From: a bacterium UBP4_UBA6127
GTDB lineage: Bacteria; UBP4; UBA4092
Reading direction: 5' to 3'
Length of the DNA stretch: 64,000 bases
NCBI GenBank assembly: GCA_002428325.1
Contig: DIVR01000026.1
Span: 242-64,241, forward strand
This document shows, in pieces, positions 43,505-52,322 of the stretch. A model generated the notes under the pieces. It did not search any database. It saw nothing but the letters and a program-made list of their open reading frames with translations, and had not been told where the DNA came from. The position numbers and the translations under genes were made by a program. Each line of letters opens with the position of its first letter. Position 1 is the stretch's first letter.

Positions 43505-43864
43505 ATGACCCATCAGAGAATCATGCTTCGTTCCAAAATACATATGTGCCGAGTGACCGATTGCCAAATCGATTATGAAGGCAGCCTTGCATTGGATAAG
43601 GAGCTGATGGAAGAAGCGGATATGGTGGAATATGAGAAAATCCTGGTAGCCAATATTACCAATGGGGAACGTTTTGAGACTTATCTCATCGAAGCACCCC
43701 GGGGGTCTAGAACAGTCATGCTGAATGGCGCCGCAGCCCGATGTGGGGTTCCGGGAGATAAGCTGGTTTTATTTACTTTTTTCCAAACGGATACAGACTC
43801 CTCCTATCAACCCCGAATAATTCTCTGCGGGAAAGATAATGAAATCTTGAAGAAAATTGGATAA
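43505..43864 (+). CDS. panD: Aspartate 1-decarboxylase PanD
   Basis: A 119-residue pyruvoyl enzyme that decarboxylates L-aspartate to beta-alanine for pantothenate and coenzyme A. The self-cleavage site is G26-S27 in YEGSLALD, where Ser becomes the pyruvoyl group. The early RSKIHMCRVTDC, the VANITNGERFETYLI segment with the catalytic Tyr, and the NGAAARCG motif near 74 are all conserved. AAGGAG precedes the ATG by 10 nt. Other pan genes are absent from the window. It is not adjacent to any related pathway gene; its neighbours are a response regulator and the CHC2-TPR protein. Confidence 0.95.
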   Translation: MTHQRIMLRSKIHMCRVTDCQIDYEGSLALDKELMEEADMVEYEKILVANITNGERFETYLIEAPRGSRTVMLNGAAARCGVPGDKLVLFTFFQTDTDSSYQPRIILCGKDNEILKKIG

Positions 43865-43999
43865 TCCATATATAAATCCTGCAAAATATCAGAAGGTGTG
43901 CGCCTTGATTAGCTCCAATCATAGAAATCAGTGGACAAAGAAACCTTCTCCATTGATAATAATGACAAAATCTTGAATTTAATGAACTAACGATAAATC

Positions 44000-46900
44000 A
44001 TGAATCCAAAGAAGGCTTTTGAGGAAAAACTAAACGGAAAACTGGATCCCCTTGAGGTTTTGAGGGAAATAAATTATCGAATTGACACGATTACCACCCA
44101 TACCCATACACTTCGTTGTTTTTGTCCAATTCATAAAGAAACTGTTTTCCGAACTTTGACAGTAAACACCCAGAAAAAATGTTTTAAATGCGGGTTTAAT
44201 TCCTGTGAAGGTTTCGTGGAAAGTGATTTAATAGAGTTGTATGCTAAGTCAAAAAACATCAGCCGGGATGAATCAATTTTATTTTGGGCTGAGAAGATTG
44301 GCTTATCCGCAGAAATCCCCCCGGATGAAGAAGTAAAACCAACTCCTGAAAAAAGTAAAATTCCACTGGAAGATAATCCTAAAAAGCCCTCTACAGTCAA
44401 TAAAGATATATCCCAGGAGATCAATACGGCTTCCACCGCAAAAGGCACGGGGAAATCTAAAGCCAGTAAAATTTCCGAAGAAGAACAGCAGAATAAAATC
44501 ATCCAATTCATAAATGAAAAAAAGATGAATGAAGCAGTTGCCCAGTTAAATCAGCTTTTGTTAATCAACAGTAAGAATCTTTGGGGAAAAGAAGCTTTAG
44601 GCAGAATCCTTTTAGAAAAGGGAGATTTAACTAAAGCCGGACCCTTACTGGAAGAAGTGGCTTATTTTGCGATCGAGAATACTGATTTTACAAAAGCCGT
44701 GGAGATATTCCAAACTCTCATTGAAAAGAAGCCCGACAATATAAAATGGCGTAATCCCCTCATTAACCTTTACTTGCAGTTAAACCGCCAGGAAGATGCC
44801 CTGACGGATATGAATCAGCTGGCAGACCTGCTTTTAAAACAAAAGAAATACCAAGATTTATTGGAAATCTACGATAAAATCAACACTTTGAAACCGGATA
44901 ATGTTGAGACTAAAAAGAGTCTCATCAAACTTTGCCACCAGGTTAACCAGACCAATAAAGCCCTGATATATACCCTTGAATTAGTTGATATCTATTTAAA
45001 ATATGAACAGATAGAAGAAGCGTTAAACTTATTGACCGAGACAATAAAATCCGCACCTGGAAACACTGATTTACGCCGAAAACTTATCGATATTTTAGTT
45101 AGCCAGGGGAAATCCAGCCAGGCAGTCAAAGAACTGGAAGCTCTGGCTCTGGAATATACCAAATTAAAAGATTCCGCCTCTGCCGCTCAGATATATAAAG
45201 AAATATTCAAGCATGATACCCATAACATCAAAGCCCTTCGCACCTTGGCGGAAATCTACGAAAAAACGGAATCCACCTCAGAATTAGCTGAGATTCACTT
45301 CCAGATGGCATCAGTCTTATTGACCGACCAGAAGATCCAACCCGCCATAGATATTTTGGAAAAACTTCACCAGAGCCAACCTGCCCATGAAGAGATATTA
45401 AGGACTTTAATCGGATGTTATCTCCAGATAAAACAATCAGAAAAAGCAATCGACTGTTTATTGAAACTGGCAGACCAATATCGCGAGAAAAAAGACCTTG
45501 AAAACTCATTAAAATGTTCTATGGATGTTCTGGAGATTAATCCGGATTCCATTCCAGCCCACGAAAGGCTGGTAGATATCTATCATAAGGCCAAGAAACT
45601 GGATCAAGCTGTCTTTCATCTGAATCGAATAGCGGAAATTTACCTCAAGAATGAAACGCTTGATCAAGCCAAGAAAGCCATTCGAATCGCCCTGAAATTT
45701 CCCGTCAGGAAACTATCCTCATTGAATCTTCTGGCCGATATTTATCGGAAAGAAAATTCAAAGCCCAAACTCCTGGTTATCCTGAGAATTCTGGCACAGG
45801 AATATATTCGTCAGCAAAAAAAGGAGGAAGCAAAATCCACTCTTGAAGAAGCCAATGGCATCCAACCGGATTGTCCATCAATCATCGCTCTTCAAGGGTC
45901 CTTGCACCTATTAGAGAACCAACAGGATGAGTATATTGCTGCCATCCGAAAAGCTTGCGCTTTATATGGAAAAGCCGGTAATCATCGAAAAAACATCAAA
46001 TTACTTCAGGAAGCCTGGGTCATGAATCCAGATGATGATACCCTTTTCAACGACCTGATTAGTTCCATGATCCAGAGTGGAGAACAACTCAAGGCGTCAG
46101 AATTCCTGTTACGGAGAGCTCGCGACCATATCAAACAAACCAAGTTTCAGGATGCCCGCCAGGAATTAGTAAAAATCATCCAGATTGAACCCAACCACCA
46201 GGAAGCCCTGAACCTGATTGCAAACATTTGCCTGCAATCAGGAGAAATCTCTGAAGCTGCCAATTATTATCTCAAACTGGCCAATCTCTATCTGGAGTCA
46301 AATAAGTTTAAAGAAGCTGGAACTATCGGGCAAAAACTCATCAAGAGCGATCCCCGGCTGGTTGAAGGCCACCAAATCCTGGCAACTGTATATCGACATT
46401 TGGAAAAACCCGATAAGGCCTTGAAACATTTGATGTTTATCGGAAAACTCTTGTTTGAAAAAGATCATATCGATGAAACAATTTCACATTATAAACAATG
46501 CATGGAAGAATACCCTGAACAACTGGAATTTTATCAGGTTTTAATTGAGCTTTATAAAACTCAAAACCAAATTTCGGAAGCATTATCAGTGAGTCAGCAG
46601 CTTTCTTCCTGTTTAATAACCCTTAATAAAACAGAAGAACTGACTCTTTTATATCAATCCATGGTACTGCTAGACCCGGAAAATCTTGATACCCGATTAT
46701 TACTGGCTGAACATTATATTAAGACCGGTTCTATCCATGAAGCCCTAATGGAATATGATGTCATCAGCGGGAAATATCTTATCCTAAAGGATTACAAGAA
46801 AGTTAAACAGATTTACTTGAAAATGAAAGAGTTGTCACCTGAGATGGAAGAGATTGATGAAGCGTTCCATCAGCTGGAAAAATTAACCGCTAAATCCTGA
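44000..46900 (+). CDS. CHC2 zinc finger fused to a long TPR array
   Basis: A 966-residue protein that I do not recognise as any named family. The N-terminus (about 36-105) matches the DnaG CHC2 zinc-binding domain: C42-x2-H45 in CFCPIHKE and C61-x2-C64 in KCFKCG, then a LIELYAKSKNISRDESILFWAEKIGL-like helix pair corresponding to the same part of DnaG. No Toprim or primase core follows. Instead there is a charged linker (about 108-165) and then about twenty tetratricopeptide repeats to the end, with typical alanine/proline spacing (for example NPDDDTLFNDLISSMIQSGE). It has no signal peptide or membrane segment. It converges with the 46909 gene; the two share a hairpin. A nucleic-acid-binding scaffold is a reasonable guess, no more. 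No ribosome site is obvious. Confidence 0.88.
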   Translation: MNPKKAFEEKLNGKLDPLEVLREINYRIDTITTHTHTLRCFCPIHKETVFRTLTVNTQKKCFKCGFNSCEGFVESDLIELYAKSKNISRDESILFWAEKIGLSAEIPPDEEVKPTPEKSKIPLEDNPKKPSTVNKDISQEINTASTAKGTGKSKASKISEEEQQNKIIQFINEKKMNEAVAQLNQLLLINSKNLWGKEALGRILLEKGDLTKAGPLLEEVAYFAIENTDFTKAVEIFQTLIEKKPDNIKWRNPLINLYLQLNRQEDALTDMNQLADLLLKQKKYQDLLEIYDKINTLKPDNVETKKSLIKLCHQVNQTNKALIYTLELVDIYLKYEQIEEALNLLTETIKSAPGNTDLRRKLIDILVSQGKSSQAVKELEALALEYTKLKDSASAAQIYKEIFKHDTHNIKALRTLAEIYEKTESTSELAEIHFQMASVLLTDQKIQPAIDILEKLHQSQPAHEEILRTLIGCYLQIKQSEKAIDCLLKLADQYREKKDLENSLKCSMDVLEINPDSIPAHERLVDIYHKAKKLDQAVFHLNRIAEIYLKNETLDQAKKAIRIALKFPVRKLSSLNLLADIYRKENSKPKLLVILRILAQEYIRQQKKEEAKSTLEEANGIQPDCPSIIALQGSLHLLENQQDEYIAAIRKACALYGKAGNHRKNIKLLQEAWVMNPDDDTLFNDLISSMIQSGEQLKASEFLLRRARDHIKQTKFQDARQELVKIIQIEPNHQEALNLIANICLQSGEISEAANYYLKLANLYLESNKFKEAGTIGQKLIKSDPRLVEGHQILATVYRHLEKPDKALKHLMFIGKLLFEKDHIDETISHYKQCMEEYPEQLEFYQVLIELYKTQNQISEALSVSQQLSSCLITLNKTEELTLLYQSMVLLDPENLDTRLLLAEHYIKTGSIHEALMEYDVISGKYLILKDYKKVKQIYLKMKELSPEMEEIDEAFHQLEKLTAKS

Positions 46901-46914
46901 GTTTCCATTTAGCG
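46888..46914. terminator. Bidirectional hairpin shared by two convergent genes
   Basis: Perfect 8-bp stem CGCTAAAT / ATTTAGCG with an 11-nt loop. It overlaps the last codons of both genes, with TTTATT on one side and TTAATTTTT on the other strand. Confidence 0.6.
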
Positions 46915-48651
46915 TTTATTCTTCCAATTTCTTCTTGTATAAACCAGCATTATTCCTGCCAATAGCCAGAAGAACCAGAAAATCAAACTGATATCATTAG
47001 CAATTAATCTCAGCGGTGTATTCCTAAACCTGATTTCCAAGACCTGGTAACCTGGAGCCAATTCTACTTTCAAGAAACCATTCGGTGTTATCTTAAAAGG
47101 AGTAAATTTCCCCTTTGAATAAACTTCCCATCCCGGATAATAAAAGACAGGAATAACGACTTCTTGTTTTTGAGGTAATTCCAATTCATAAATTTTCCAA
47201 TAACTGTCAGCTCTGCGAGCTCGAACCTGAATAGGAATACCGGCAGAGGTCTCTAATAAGGTATCGGCTGGACCGGAGGGCATAACTCGAACCCAAAGAG
47301 GAAGATACTCATTGCTCATTGTTGTCCCATAAGTTCCAGTAGCAGATTCAATGGCCCAGACAGTTCTTCGAAGATATATTTCATCGGGAACCCTTACATG
47401 CCGAGCTCCAAGACAGGGATATATCAAACTCATCGCAATAAAAACCACCATCAGGCTTATAAACTGAATTTTCCTCTCCTTTAAAAACATCTGAAGACCC
47501 GGACCCAACAGTAAGGCCGTCATAAAAGCCATTGGGAGGGCTGCCAAGGAGAGAAACCTCCAGGGGTAGAGAACATATCGCATCAAAGGCAGATGGTCCC
47601 AGAACCACAAACTAAAAGGTAACATAAAAAAAAGCATAGAACACCATGCTCCCAGCCAAAAGAGAGCTTCTTCCCGATGATCTATTGAATACTTTTTCCA
47701 ATTCAAAAACAGAAGAATGATTCCAGTCATAACCGTCATCAGGAAGACAATCCCTAATTGGAAAGACATTCCATCTCCAGGCCCCGCACAACTCCCCCCA
47801 TATCCCCAATTCAATATAAAGAGTTGATACCAATATAGAAAATGCTCATGATAAGGAGCATCCTGGAGAAGTCCGGCAATATTGACATATTTTTTTTCAT
47901 AAAAAGCCGGGAGCCAGAAAAAAGCAGATAAGCCCAGTCCCCCTAAATAACTTCCCCCGGTAAATATCAAGAGCTTCCAATTTCGAAGGCTTTTAAAGAT
48001 CATCCAAGCAGTTAGAAATCCGGTAAACAAGAGGGCCATAATATTATGGCTCAGGAGTACCAGGCAAAAGAAAAACGAGCCGGCAAGCATTCCTGCATAT
48101 CGTTTAGAACCATTAGAATCAATACAGGTGAATCCCCATAAAACCCAAGGAAACAAAGCAGATGCCAATAATTCAGAAATATCTCCCCTGACATAAGCAT
48201 TGACCAGGTGATAGGGATAGCAATTATAAAGGATTCCAGCCACCAGAGCGGCTTTACTATCAAAGATTCGTTTTAACCAAAGCCAGACCCCAATGCCTCC
48301 CATCAGAAGAGACAACCCGAAAACTATATGCATGGCCCCAACCGGATTATGCCATATTCCCAGAAAAAGAAGACCTGTGAGATAAGCAAGTGGAGCATAA
48401 AAATTAAAAAACGGATAACCATACCCCATACCGAACAAATCGGTCCACCTGGGTGGAAACTGTCCCTCCTGGAAACACTTTTCCATGGCCATTAACCGAT
48501 GTAAGGGAAAATACTGGTCATGGGTTAGAATCATCCCCGGACCCATCAGTGGAATCAGTACCGGTAAAGAAAATAGCAACAGGATAAGTAATTCAATCAG
48601 GCTCTGAAAGTTAATTTTGGTCTTTATAATTTTTTTCATAGAAAAGCCCAT
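46909..48651 (-). CDS. Polytopic membrane protein, 6-pyruvoyl-tetrahydropterin-synthase-related family
   Basis: A 580-residue integral membrane protein with about ten to eleven hydrophobic segments. The early periplasmic loop DQYFPLHRLMAMEKCFQEGQ and FPPRWTDLFGMGYGYPFFNFY is the signature of the membrane family oddly named after PTP synthase, whose members have the layout of GT-C glycosyltransferases. A soluble C-terminal part (about 430-545) precedes a last membrane helix. It overlaps the upstream PBP-like gene by 41 bp (14 codons) if the ATG at 48651 is used, or 29 bp with the ATG at 48639; neither has a clear ribosome site, so translational coupling is likely. Sugar transfer to lipid or protein is inferred from family shape only. 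Confidence 0.78.
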   Translation of the reverse strand: MGFSMKKIIKTKINFQSLIELLILLLFSLPVLIPLMGPGMILTHDQYFPLHRLMAMEKCFQEGQFPPRWTDLFGMGYGYPFFNFYAPLAYLTGLLFLGIWHNPVGAMHIVFGLSLLMGGIGVWLWLKRIFDSKAALVAGILYNCYPYHLVNAYVRGDISELLASALFPWVLWGFTCIDSNGSKRYAGMLAGSFFFCLVLLSHNIMALLFTGFLTAWMIFKSLRNWKLLIFTGGSYLGGLGLSAFFWLPAFYEKKYVNIAGLLQDAPYHEHFLYWYQLFILNWGYGGSCAGPGDGMSFQLGIVFLMTVMTGIILLFLNWKKYSIDHREEALFWLGAWCSMLFFMLPFSLWFWDHLPLMRYVLYPWRFLSLAALPMAFMTALLLGPGLQMFLKERKIQFISLMVVFIAMSLIYPCLGARHVRVPDEIYLRRTVWAIESATGTYGTTMSNEYLPLWVRVMPSGPADTLLETSAGIPIQVRARRADSYWKIYELELPQKQEVVIPVFYYPGWEVYSKGKFTPFKITPNGFLKVELAPGYQVLEIRFRNTPLRLIANDISLIFWFFWLLAGIMLVYTRRNWKNKR

Positions 48652-49687
48652 TTTTATAGTAATAAAGCCGATAATCCAATCCGGTCATCCTATTCCCTGA
48701 AGACAACTGATTTATCATGTCATCCTTTTTATCCATCAAGATTGGGAGAAGCCTATTTTTCTCGAAGGTTTTTTGGGATTGGCAAGTTTCCAGGAAGGCA
48801 TGGGTACACTGATAAGCCATGAGTGATTCCCAAGTAGGCAGTCCCGAGGGAACGCCTTTCATGAATCGGCTGAATCCTGAATTGGAGCCGGGAAAATAGA
48901 AGAAAGAAAAGACATTATCGGGAATTTCATTCTGGGATAACAGAAAACTGGATGGTACGATAACAGGAACATGAGGATACTTTTTCCGAAGGAAATGGAT
49001 ATTCTCCATAATTGATTTCAATGAACTATCCAACACAATCCAATCAGGTATGAAATTCCCGGGGACAGATGATAATGATGTGGGAGTTATATTGTTGGTA
49101 TTGATTTGAACAATATGATTTTCCCCAATTTTCAGGAGAAACTCTCTATTTATTGATAGGGTCGATGAACAGACATAGAGTATTTTCCCGGAAGCTAGAC
49201 AGGAGGAAAGGGCTTGGGAGAAATTTCTGGGGTCTGAAATCTGAGGATCGTTCCAACAGATGAGAGAAGAATTACTGGAAATAGAATTTCTACTCAGGGT
49301 AAGAAAAATGGGAGTTTCATTGGTTGTTTTTTTCTTCTGAAACAATTCAATAAGGCCTGTCTGGTCCTGATCTAATACAAAGACGGGGAGAGTCTCCCCG
49401 GGATGAACATCATTTTGATAATAAAACGCAGATGATTCAGAGAGGACCCTGGTTTTAACCATCAGGCCCAGTATTCCGCCTTTTTCATTCCAATCAGTAA
49501 CCGCTTGTTCTACTCCATGATTCATTTCCACCCAGGAGAGTGAAGGCAAATCAGGTCGAAGAATTCCAATCAATAAGACCTGGTCAGGTTTTCTATAATC
49601 AAATAATAAAAAACTCAGAACCCCTGTTATTAACAAGAGTCCTAGCAGATATCGAATACCCTCTCTCAAAGCCAGTTTTTTCAGCAT
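48611..49687 (-). CDS. Membrane-anchored periplasmic binding protein-like (type I fold)
   Basis: A 358-residue protein with one N-terminal membrane helix (about 13-30, YLLGLLLITGVLSFLLF) and a periplasmic domain resembling the amino-acid-binding (LivJ, Peripla_BP_6) type I fold. The hint is IGILRPDLPSLSWVEMNHGVEQAVTDWNEKGGILG-like order: an early IGILRP strand, then a helix with AVTDWNEKGGILG. Conservation fades after residue 80, so it is divergent. No ABC transporter genes lie near. Its stop overlaps the start of the membrane protein at 46909-48651, so the two act together. It may present a ligand or serve as an anchored partner; the assignment is moderate. Confidence 0.6.
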   Translation of the reverse strand: MLKKLALREGIRYLLGLLLITGVLSFLLFDYRKPDQVLLIGILRPDLPSLSWVEMNHGVEQAVTDWNEKGGILGLMVKTRVLSESSAFYYQNDVHPGETLPVFVLDQDQTGLIELFQKKKTTNETPIFLTLSRNSISSNSSLICWNDPQISDPRNFSQALSSCLASGKILYVCSSTLSINREFLLKIGENHIVQINTNNITPTSLSSVPGNFIPDWIVLDSSLKSIMENIHFLRKKYPHVPVIVPSSFLLSQNEIPDNVFSFFYFPGSNSGFSRFMKGVPSGLPTWESLMAYQCTHAFLETCQSQKTFEKNRLLPILMDKKDDMINQLSSGNRMTGLDYRLYYYKNGLFYEKNYKDQN

Positions 49688-49764
49688 TTTTCCACGTTGA
49701 AAGTCATTTCCCGTTATAATGAATAAATCTTATTTAATTACTCTACTACAGGTTTTGCATAAGC

Positions 49765-50952
49765 ATGATAGATTATCCAACCCTATATTTGCAAAAAAAA
49801 CATGATCACCGGATAAAAGCCGGACATCAATGGATATTTTCCAATGAATTAAAAGAAGTACCCAGACTCGACCCCGGTACTGTGGTTGATTTTATAGATG
49901 CCCATGGGCATTTCCTGGCCCGAGGGTATTATAATCCTCATTCCCTGATTTGTGGCAGAGTCTTGACCCGTAATTCTCATGAATCCATTGACCGGGATTT
50001 CTTCTCCAAGAGATTGAAAAGAGCCTTTGAATACAGGAAATTCCTTTATCCCGGAGAAGAATCTTATCGTTTAGTTTTTTCAGAAGCAGATTTTCTCCCC
50101 GGCATAATAATAGACAAATATGTGGACCACCTGGTCTTCCAAGTTCTAACAGCAGGAATGGAACTATGGAAATCAACCCTGGTGGAACTGGCATCAGAAT
50201 TATTAAAACCTGCCTGCATTTATGAACGCAGTGATTCAGCTAACCGAGCCCACGAAGATTTGGAAAAGGTACAACAATGCCTTTCAGGAACTCCTGATCC
50301 CAATTTATGTATCTTACAGGATGGAGTCAGAATAAAGGTTAATTTACAGGAGGGGCAAAAAACCGGATTCTTCTTTGACCATCGGGAAAATCGAAAAAGC
50401 CTTGCCAGCATTGTACCAGGAAAAGAAGTCTTGGACCTGTTTTGCGGTACCGCTCCCTGGACCCTTTATTGCACTCAATATGGAGCAACCAACGTACTGG
50501 GGGTGGACAGTTCTGCTCTGGCTATTAATTTAGCAAAAGAGAATGCCCATTTGAATAAGATGGAATCTCGCTGTGAATTCCAGGTAAAGGATGTTTTTGA
50601 TGCCCTCCTGGAATTGAACAAGAATAGAAAGAAATATGATGTCGTTCTTTGTGATCCCCCAGCTTTTGCCAAATCCAGAACCCATAGAAATTCAGCTATC
50701 AAAGGATATTTGAAACTCAATCAGTTGGCTCTTTCATTAGTTAAACCGGGAGGATACTTAGTTTCTTCTTCCTGCTCCCAATTAGTATCTCGGACAGAGT
50801 TCAGAGATATCCTTAAAGAATCAGGGGTTAAAAGTGATAAAAACCTGATACTGACCCGAGAAGGCGGCCAGGGTCCTGACCATCCTATTTTAATGCAGGT
50901 CCCTGAAACAGAATACCTCAAATGTCTGACTGTAAAAGTAGAAAACAGGTAA
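49765..50952 (+). CDS. rlmI: RlmI/RlmK-type 23S rRNA (cytosine-C5) methyltransferase
   Basis: A 395-residue SAM-dependent RNA methyltransferase. The N-terminal PUA domain (about 1-75, GHQWIFSNEL) is followed by a central EEHEA-like domain and the Rossmann methyltransferase (about 200-395). SAM motifs are VLDLFCGTAPWTLY near 228, LGVDSSALAI near 247 and VVLCDPPAFAKS near 292. The catalytic cysteine is likely in SSSCSQL near 335. In E. coli RlmI makes m5C1962 in 23S rRNA. The ATG at 49765 has no strong ribosome site. A perfect 30-bp palindrome lies downstream, between this gene and the convergent hisC. Confidence 0.9.
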   Translation: MIDYPTLYLQKKHDHRIKAGHQWIFSNELKEVPRLDPGTVVDFIDAHGHFLARGYYNPHSLICGRVLTRNSHESIDRDFFSKRLKRAFEYRKFLYPGEESYRLVFSEADFLPGIIIDKYVDHLVFQVLTAGMELWKSTLVELASELLKPACIYERSDSANRAHEDLEKVQQCLSGTPDPNLCILQDGVRIKVNLQEGQKTGFFFDHRENRKSLASIVPGKEVLDLFCGTAPWTLYCTQYGATNVLGVDSSALAINLAKENAHLNKMESRCEFQVKDVFDALLELNKNRKKYDVVLCDPPAFAKSRTHRNSAIKGYLKLNQLALSLVKPGGYLVSSSCSQLVSRTEFRDILKESGVKSDKNLILTREGGQGPDHPILMQVPETEYLKCLTVKVENR

Positions 50953-51022
50953 GCTCAGACCTGAGTTCACCCATCATCATAATAATAGAATATTCGTTTA
51001 ACTGATGTTATCTGTTATGCCC

Positions 51023-51052
51023 AAGAGTTTTTGACAGCTGTCAAAAACTCTT
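51023..51052. repeat. Palindrome TTTTGACAGCTGTCAAAA, copy 3 (extended to 30 bp)
   Basis: Perfect 30-bp palindrome whose core equals the copies at 21080 and 21406, here with additional AAGAG/CTCTT arms, and TTTAT after it. It lies 70 bp after rlmI, so it may act as a terminator for that gene. Confidence 0.9.
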
Positions 51053-51227
51053 TATGGGAGATTTTCTGAGACTTCATTATTTATTACTTCCAATCTATCT
51101 CTCAATCATGAGAATTATTCCTATTTTATTAATGGCTTCCATTCAAGGGTGTTATTCTCTTCATAGATATTAATATTTTACTTCTTTTTAGCCTAATAAA
51201 TCTAAGGCTTCCATAGTAATCAGGAGA

Positions 51228-51264
51228 CAAAAATATCCTCAATGAGATAACCCATTGAGGATAT
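51228..51264 (-). terminator. Intrinsic terminator of the hisD-hisC operon
   Basis: Perfect 12-bp stem ATATCCTCAATG / CATTGAGGATAT with an 8-nt loop, followed on the minus strand by TTTTTGT, 20 bp after hisC. Confidence 0.92.
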
Positions 51265-51284
51265 TGATCAAGTTTCTGTACCCG

Positions 51285-52322
51285 TTAATATTTTTTTAAA
51301 GCATCCACAAGGGAGGCAATCTCCTCCTCAGTTCCAACGGTAATCCTGACTGATTCAGACAGCCTGGGTCGGTCCCAATACCTGACCAGAATTTTCTTCT
51401 TCTTCAAATATTGATATAAGGATTTGCCATTTTTATCAGGCGGACTGGCAAAGATAAAGTTAGCTTCTGAAGGCCAGACTTTGAAGCCAAGATGTTCTAA
51501 CTCGCCTACTAATTTCTGCCGAGAATTAATAACTTTTGAAACTATATTCTTAAAATAAGCTTTATCTTCAAGAGCTGCCTGCGCTGCTACCTGGCTGAGC
51601 CTATTTACATTATATGAATCTTTCACCATATAAAATCCATTAATAATATCCGGTGAAGAGACTGCATATCCTAATCGCATTCCTGCCAGTGAATAGGATT
51701 TTGAAAAAGTTCTACAGACAATCAGGTTCGAGTATTTTTTCAAAAGAGGCAATGCAGAAGATTGGGCAAAATCAGCATAAGCTTCATCAATCACAACCAA
51801 CCCTTTAAATTTCTCGCAGGCAAGAGAGATTTTATCTTCTGAAAAATATCCTCCAGTAGGAGAATTAGGATTGGGAATAAAAAGGATTTTCCCTTGCCAT
51901 TCATCTTTCCATTCAGGAAAATCAAAATTATCCGTCAGTGGGATTTCCCGGGTCTTACCATCACTCAGCTGTGCCAACGTTTGATAAAGAGGATAGGAAG
52001 GAGAAGGATATAACACTTTTTCTCCCGGATTCAAAAAAGCCGATAAGATAAGGCGAAGGATTTCATCAGACCCATTGCCACAGATTATCTGGTTCTGGTT
52101 CAACCGATAAGTTTTAGCAATAGCCTTTCGCAAGGATTTGCATAAAGCATCCGGATATAAATTCAAGGGGTCCGAAGCGGCTCTTTTCAGGGCTTGGACC
52201 ACCTTGGGAGAAGGAGGGTACGGATTTTCATTGGTGTTTAATTTTATCCAGCCGGCATCCTGGGGTTGCTCCCCTGGAATATAGGCTTCGAATTTTTGCA
52301 ATGTTTTTCGGATATAAGACAT
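51285..52322 (-). CDS. hisC: Histidinol-phosphate aminotransferase HisC
   Basis: A 345-residue PLP aminotransferase for the seventh step of histidine synthesis, turning imidazole acetol phosphate into histidinol phosphate. It shows KLNTNENPYPPSPKV near 28, GNGSDEILRL near 83, the VIDEAYADF motif near 178 and the PLP lysine K208 in RTFSKSYSLAGMRLGY. The start ATG overlaps the hisD stop codon by one base, a classic coupling, with GAAAGG upstream. It is the last gene of the minus-strand group. The call is secure; paralogous use for aromatic amino acids cannot be excluded. Confidence 0.94.
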   Translation of the reverse strand: MSYIRKTLQKFEAYIPGEQPQDAGWIKLNTNENPYPPSPKVVQALKRAASDPLNLYPDALCKSLRKAIAKTYRLNQNQIICGNGSDEILRLILSAFLNPGEKVLYPSPSYPLYQTLAQLSDGKTREIPLTDNFDFPEWKDEWQGKILFIPNPNSPTGGYFSEDKISLACEKFKGLVVIDEAYADFAQSSALPLLKKYSNLIVCRTFSKSYSLAGMRLGYAVSSPDIINGFYMVKDSYNVNRLSQVAAQAALEDKAYFKNIVSKVINSRQKLVGELEHLGFKVWPSEANFIFASPPDKNGKSLYQYLKKKKILVRYWDRPRLSESVRITVGTEEEIASLVDALKKY

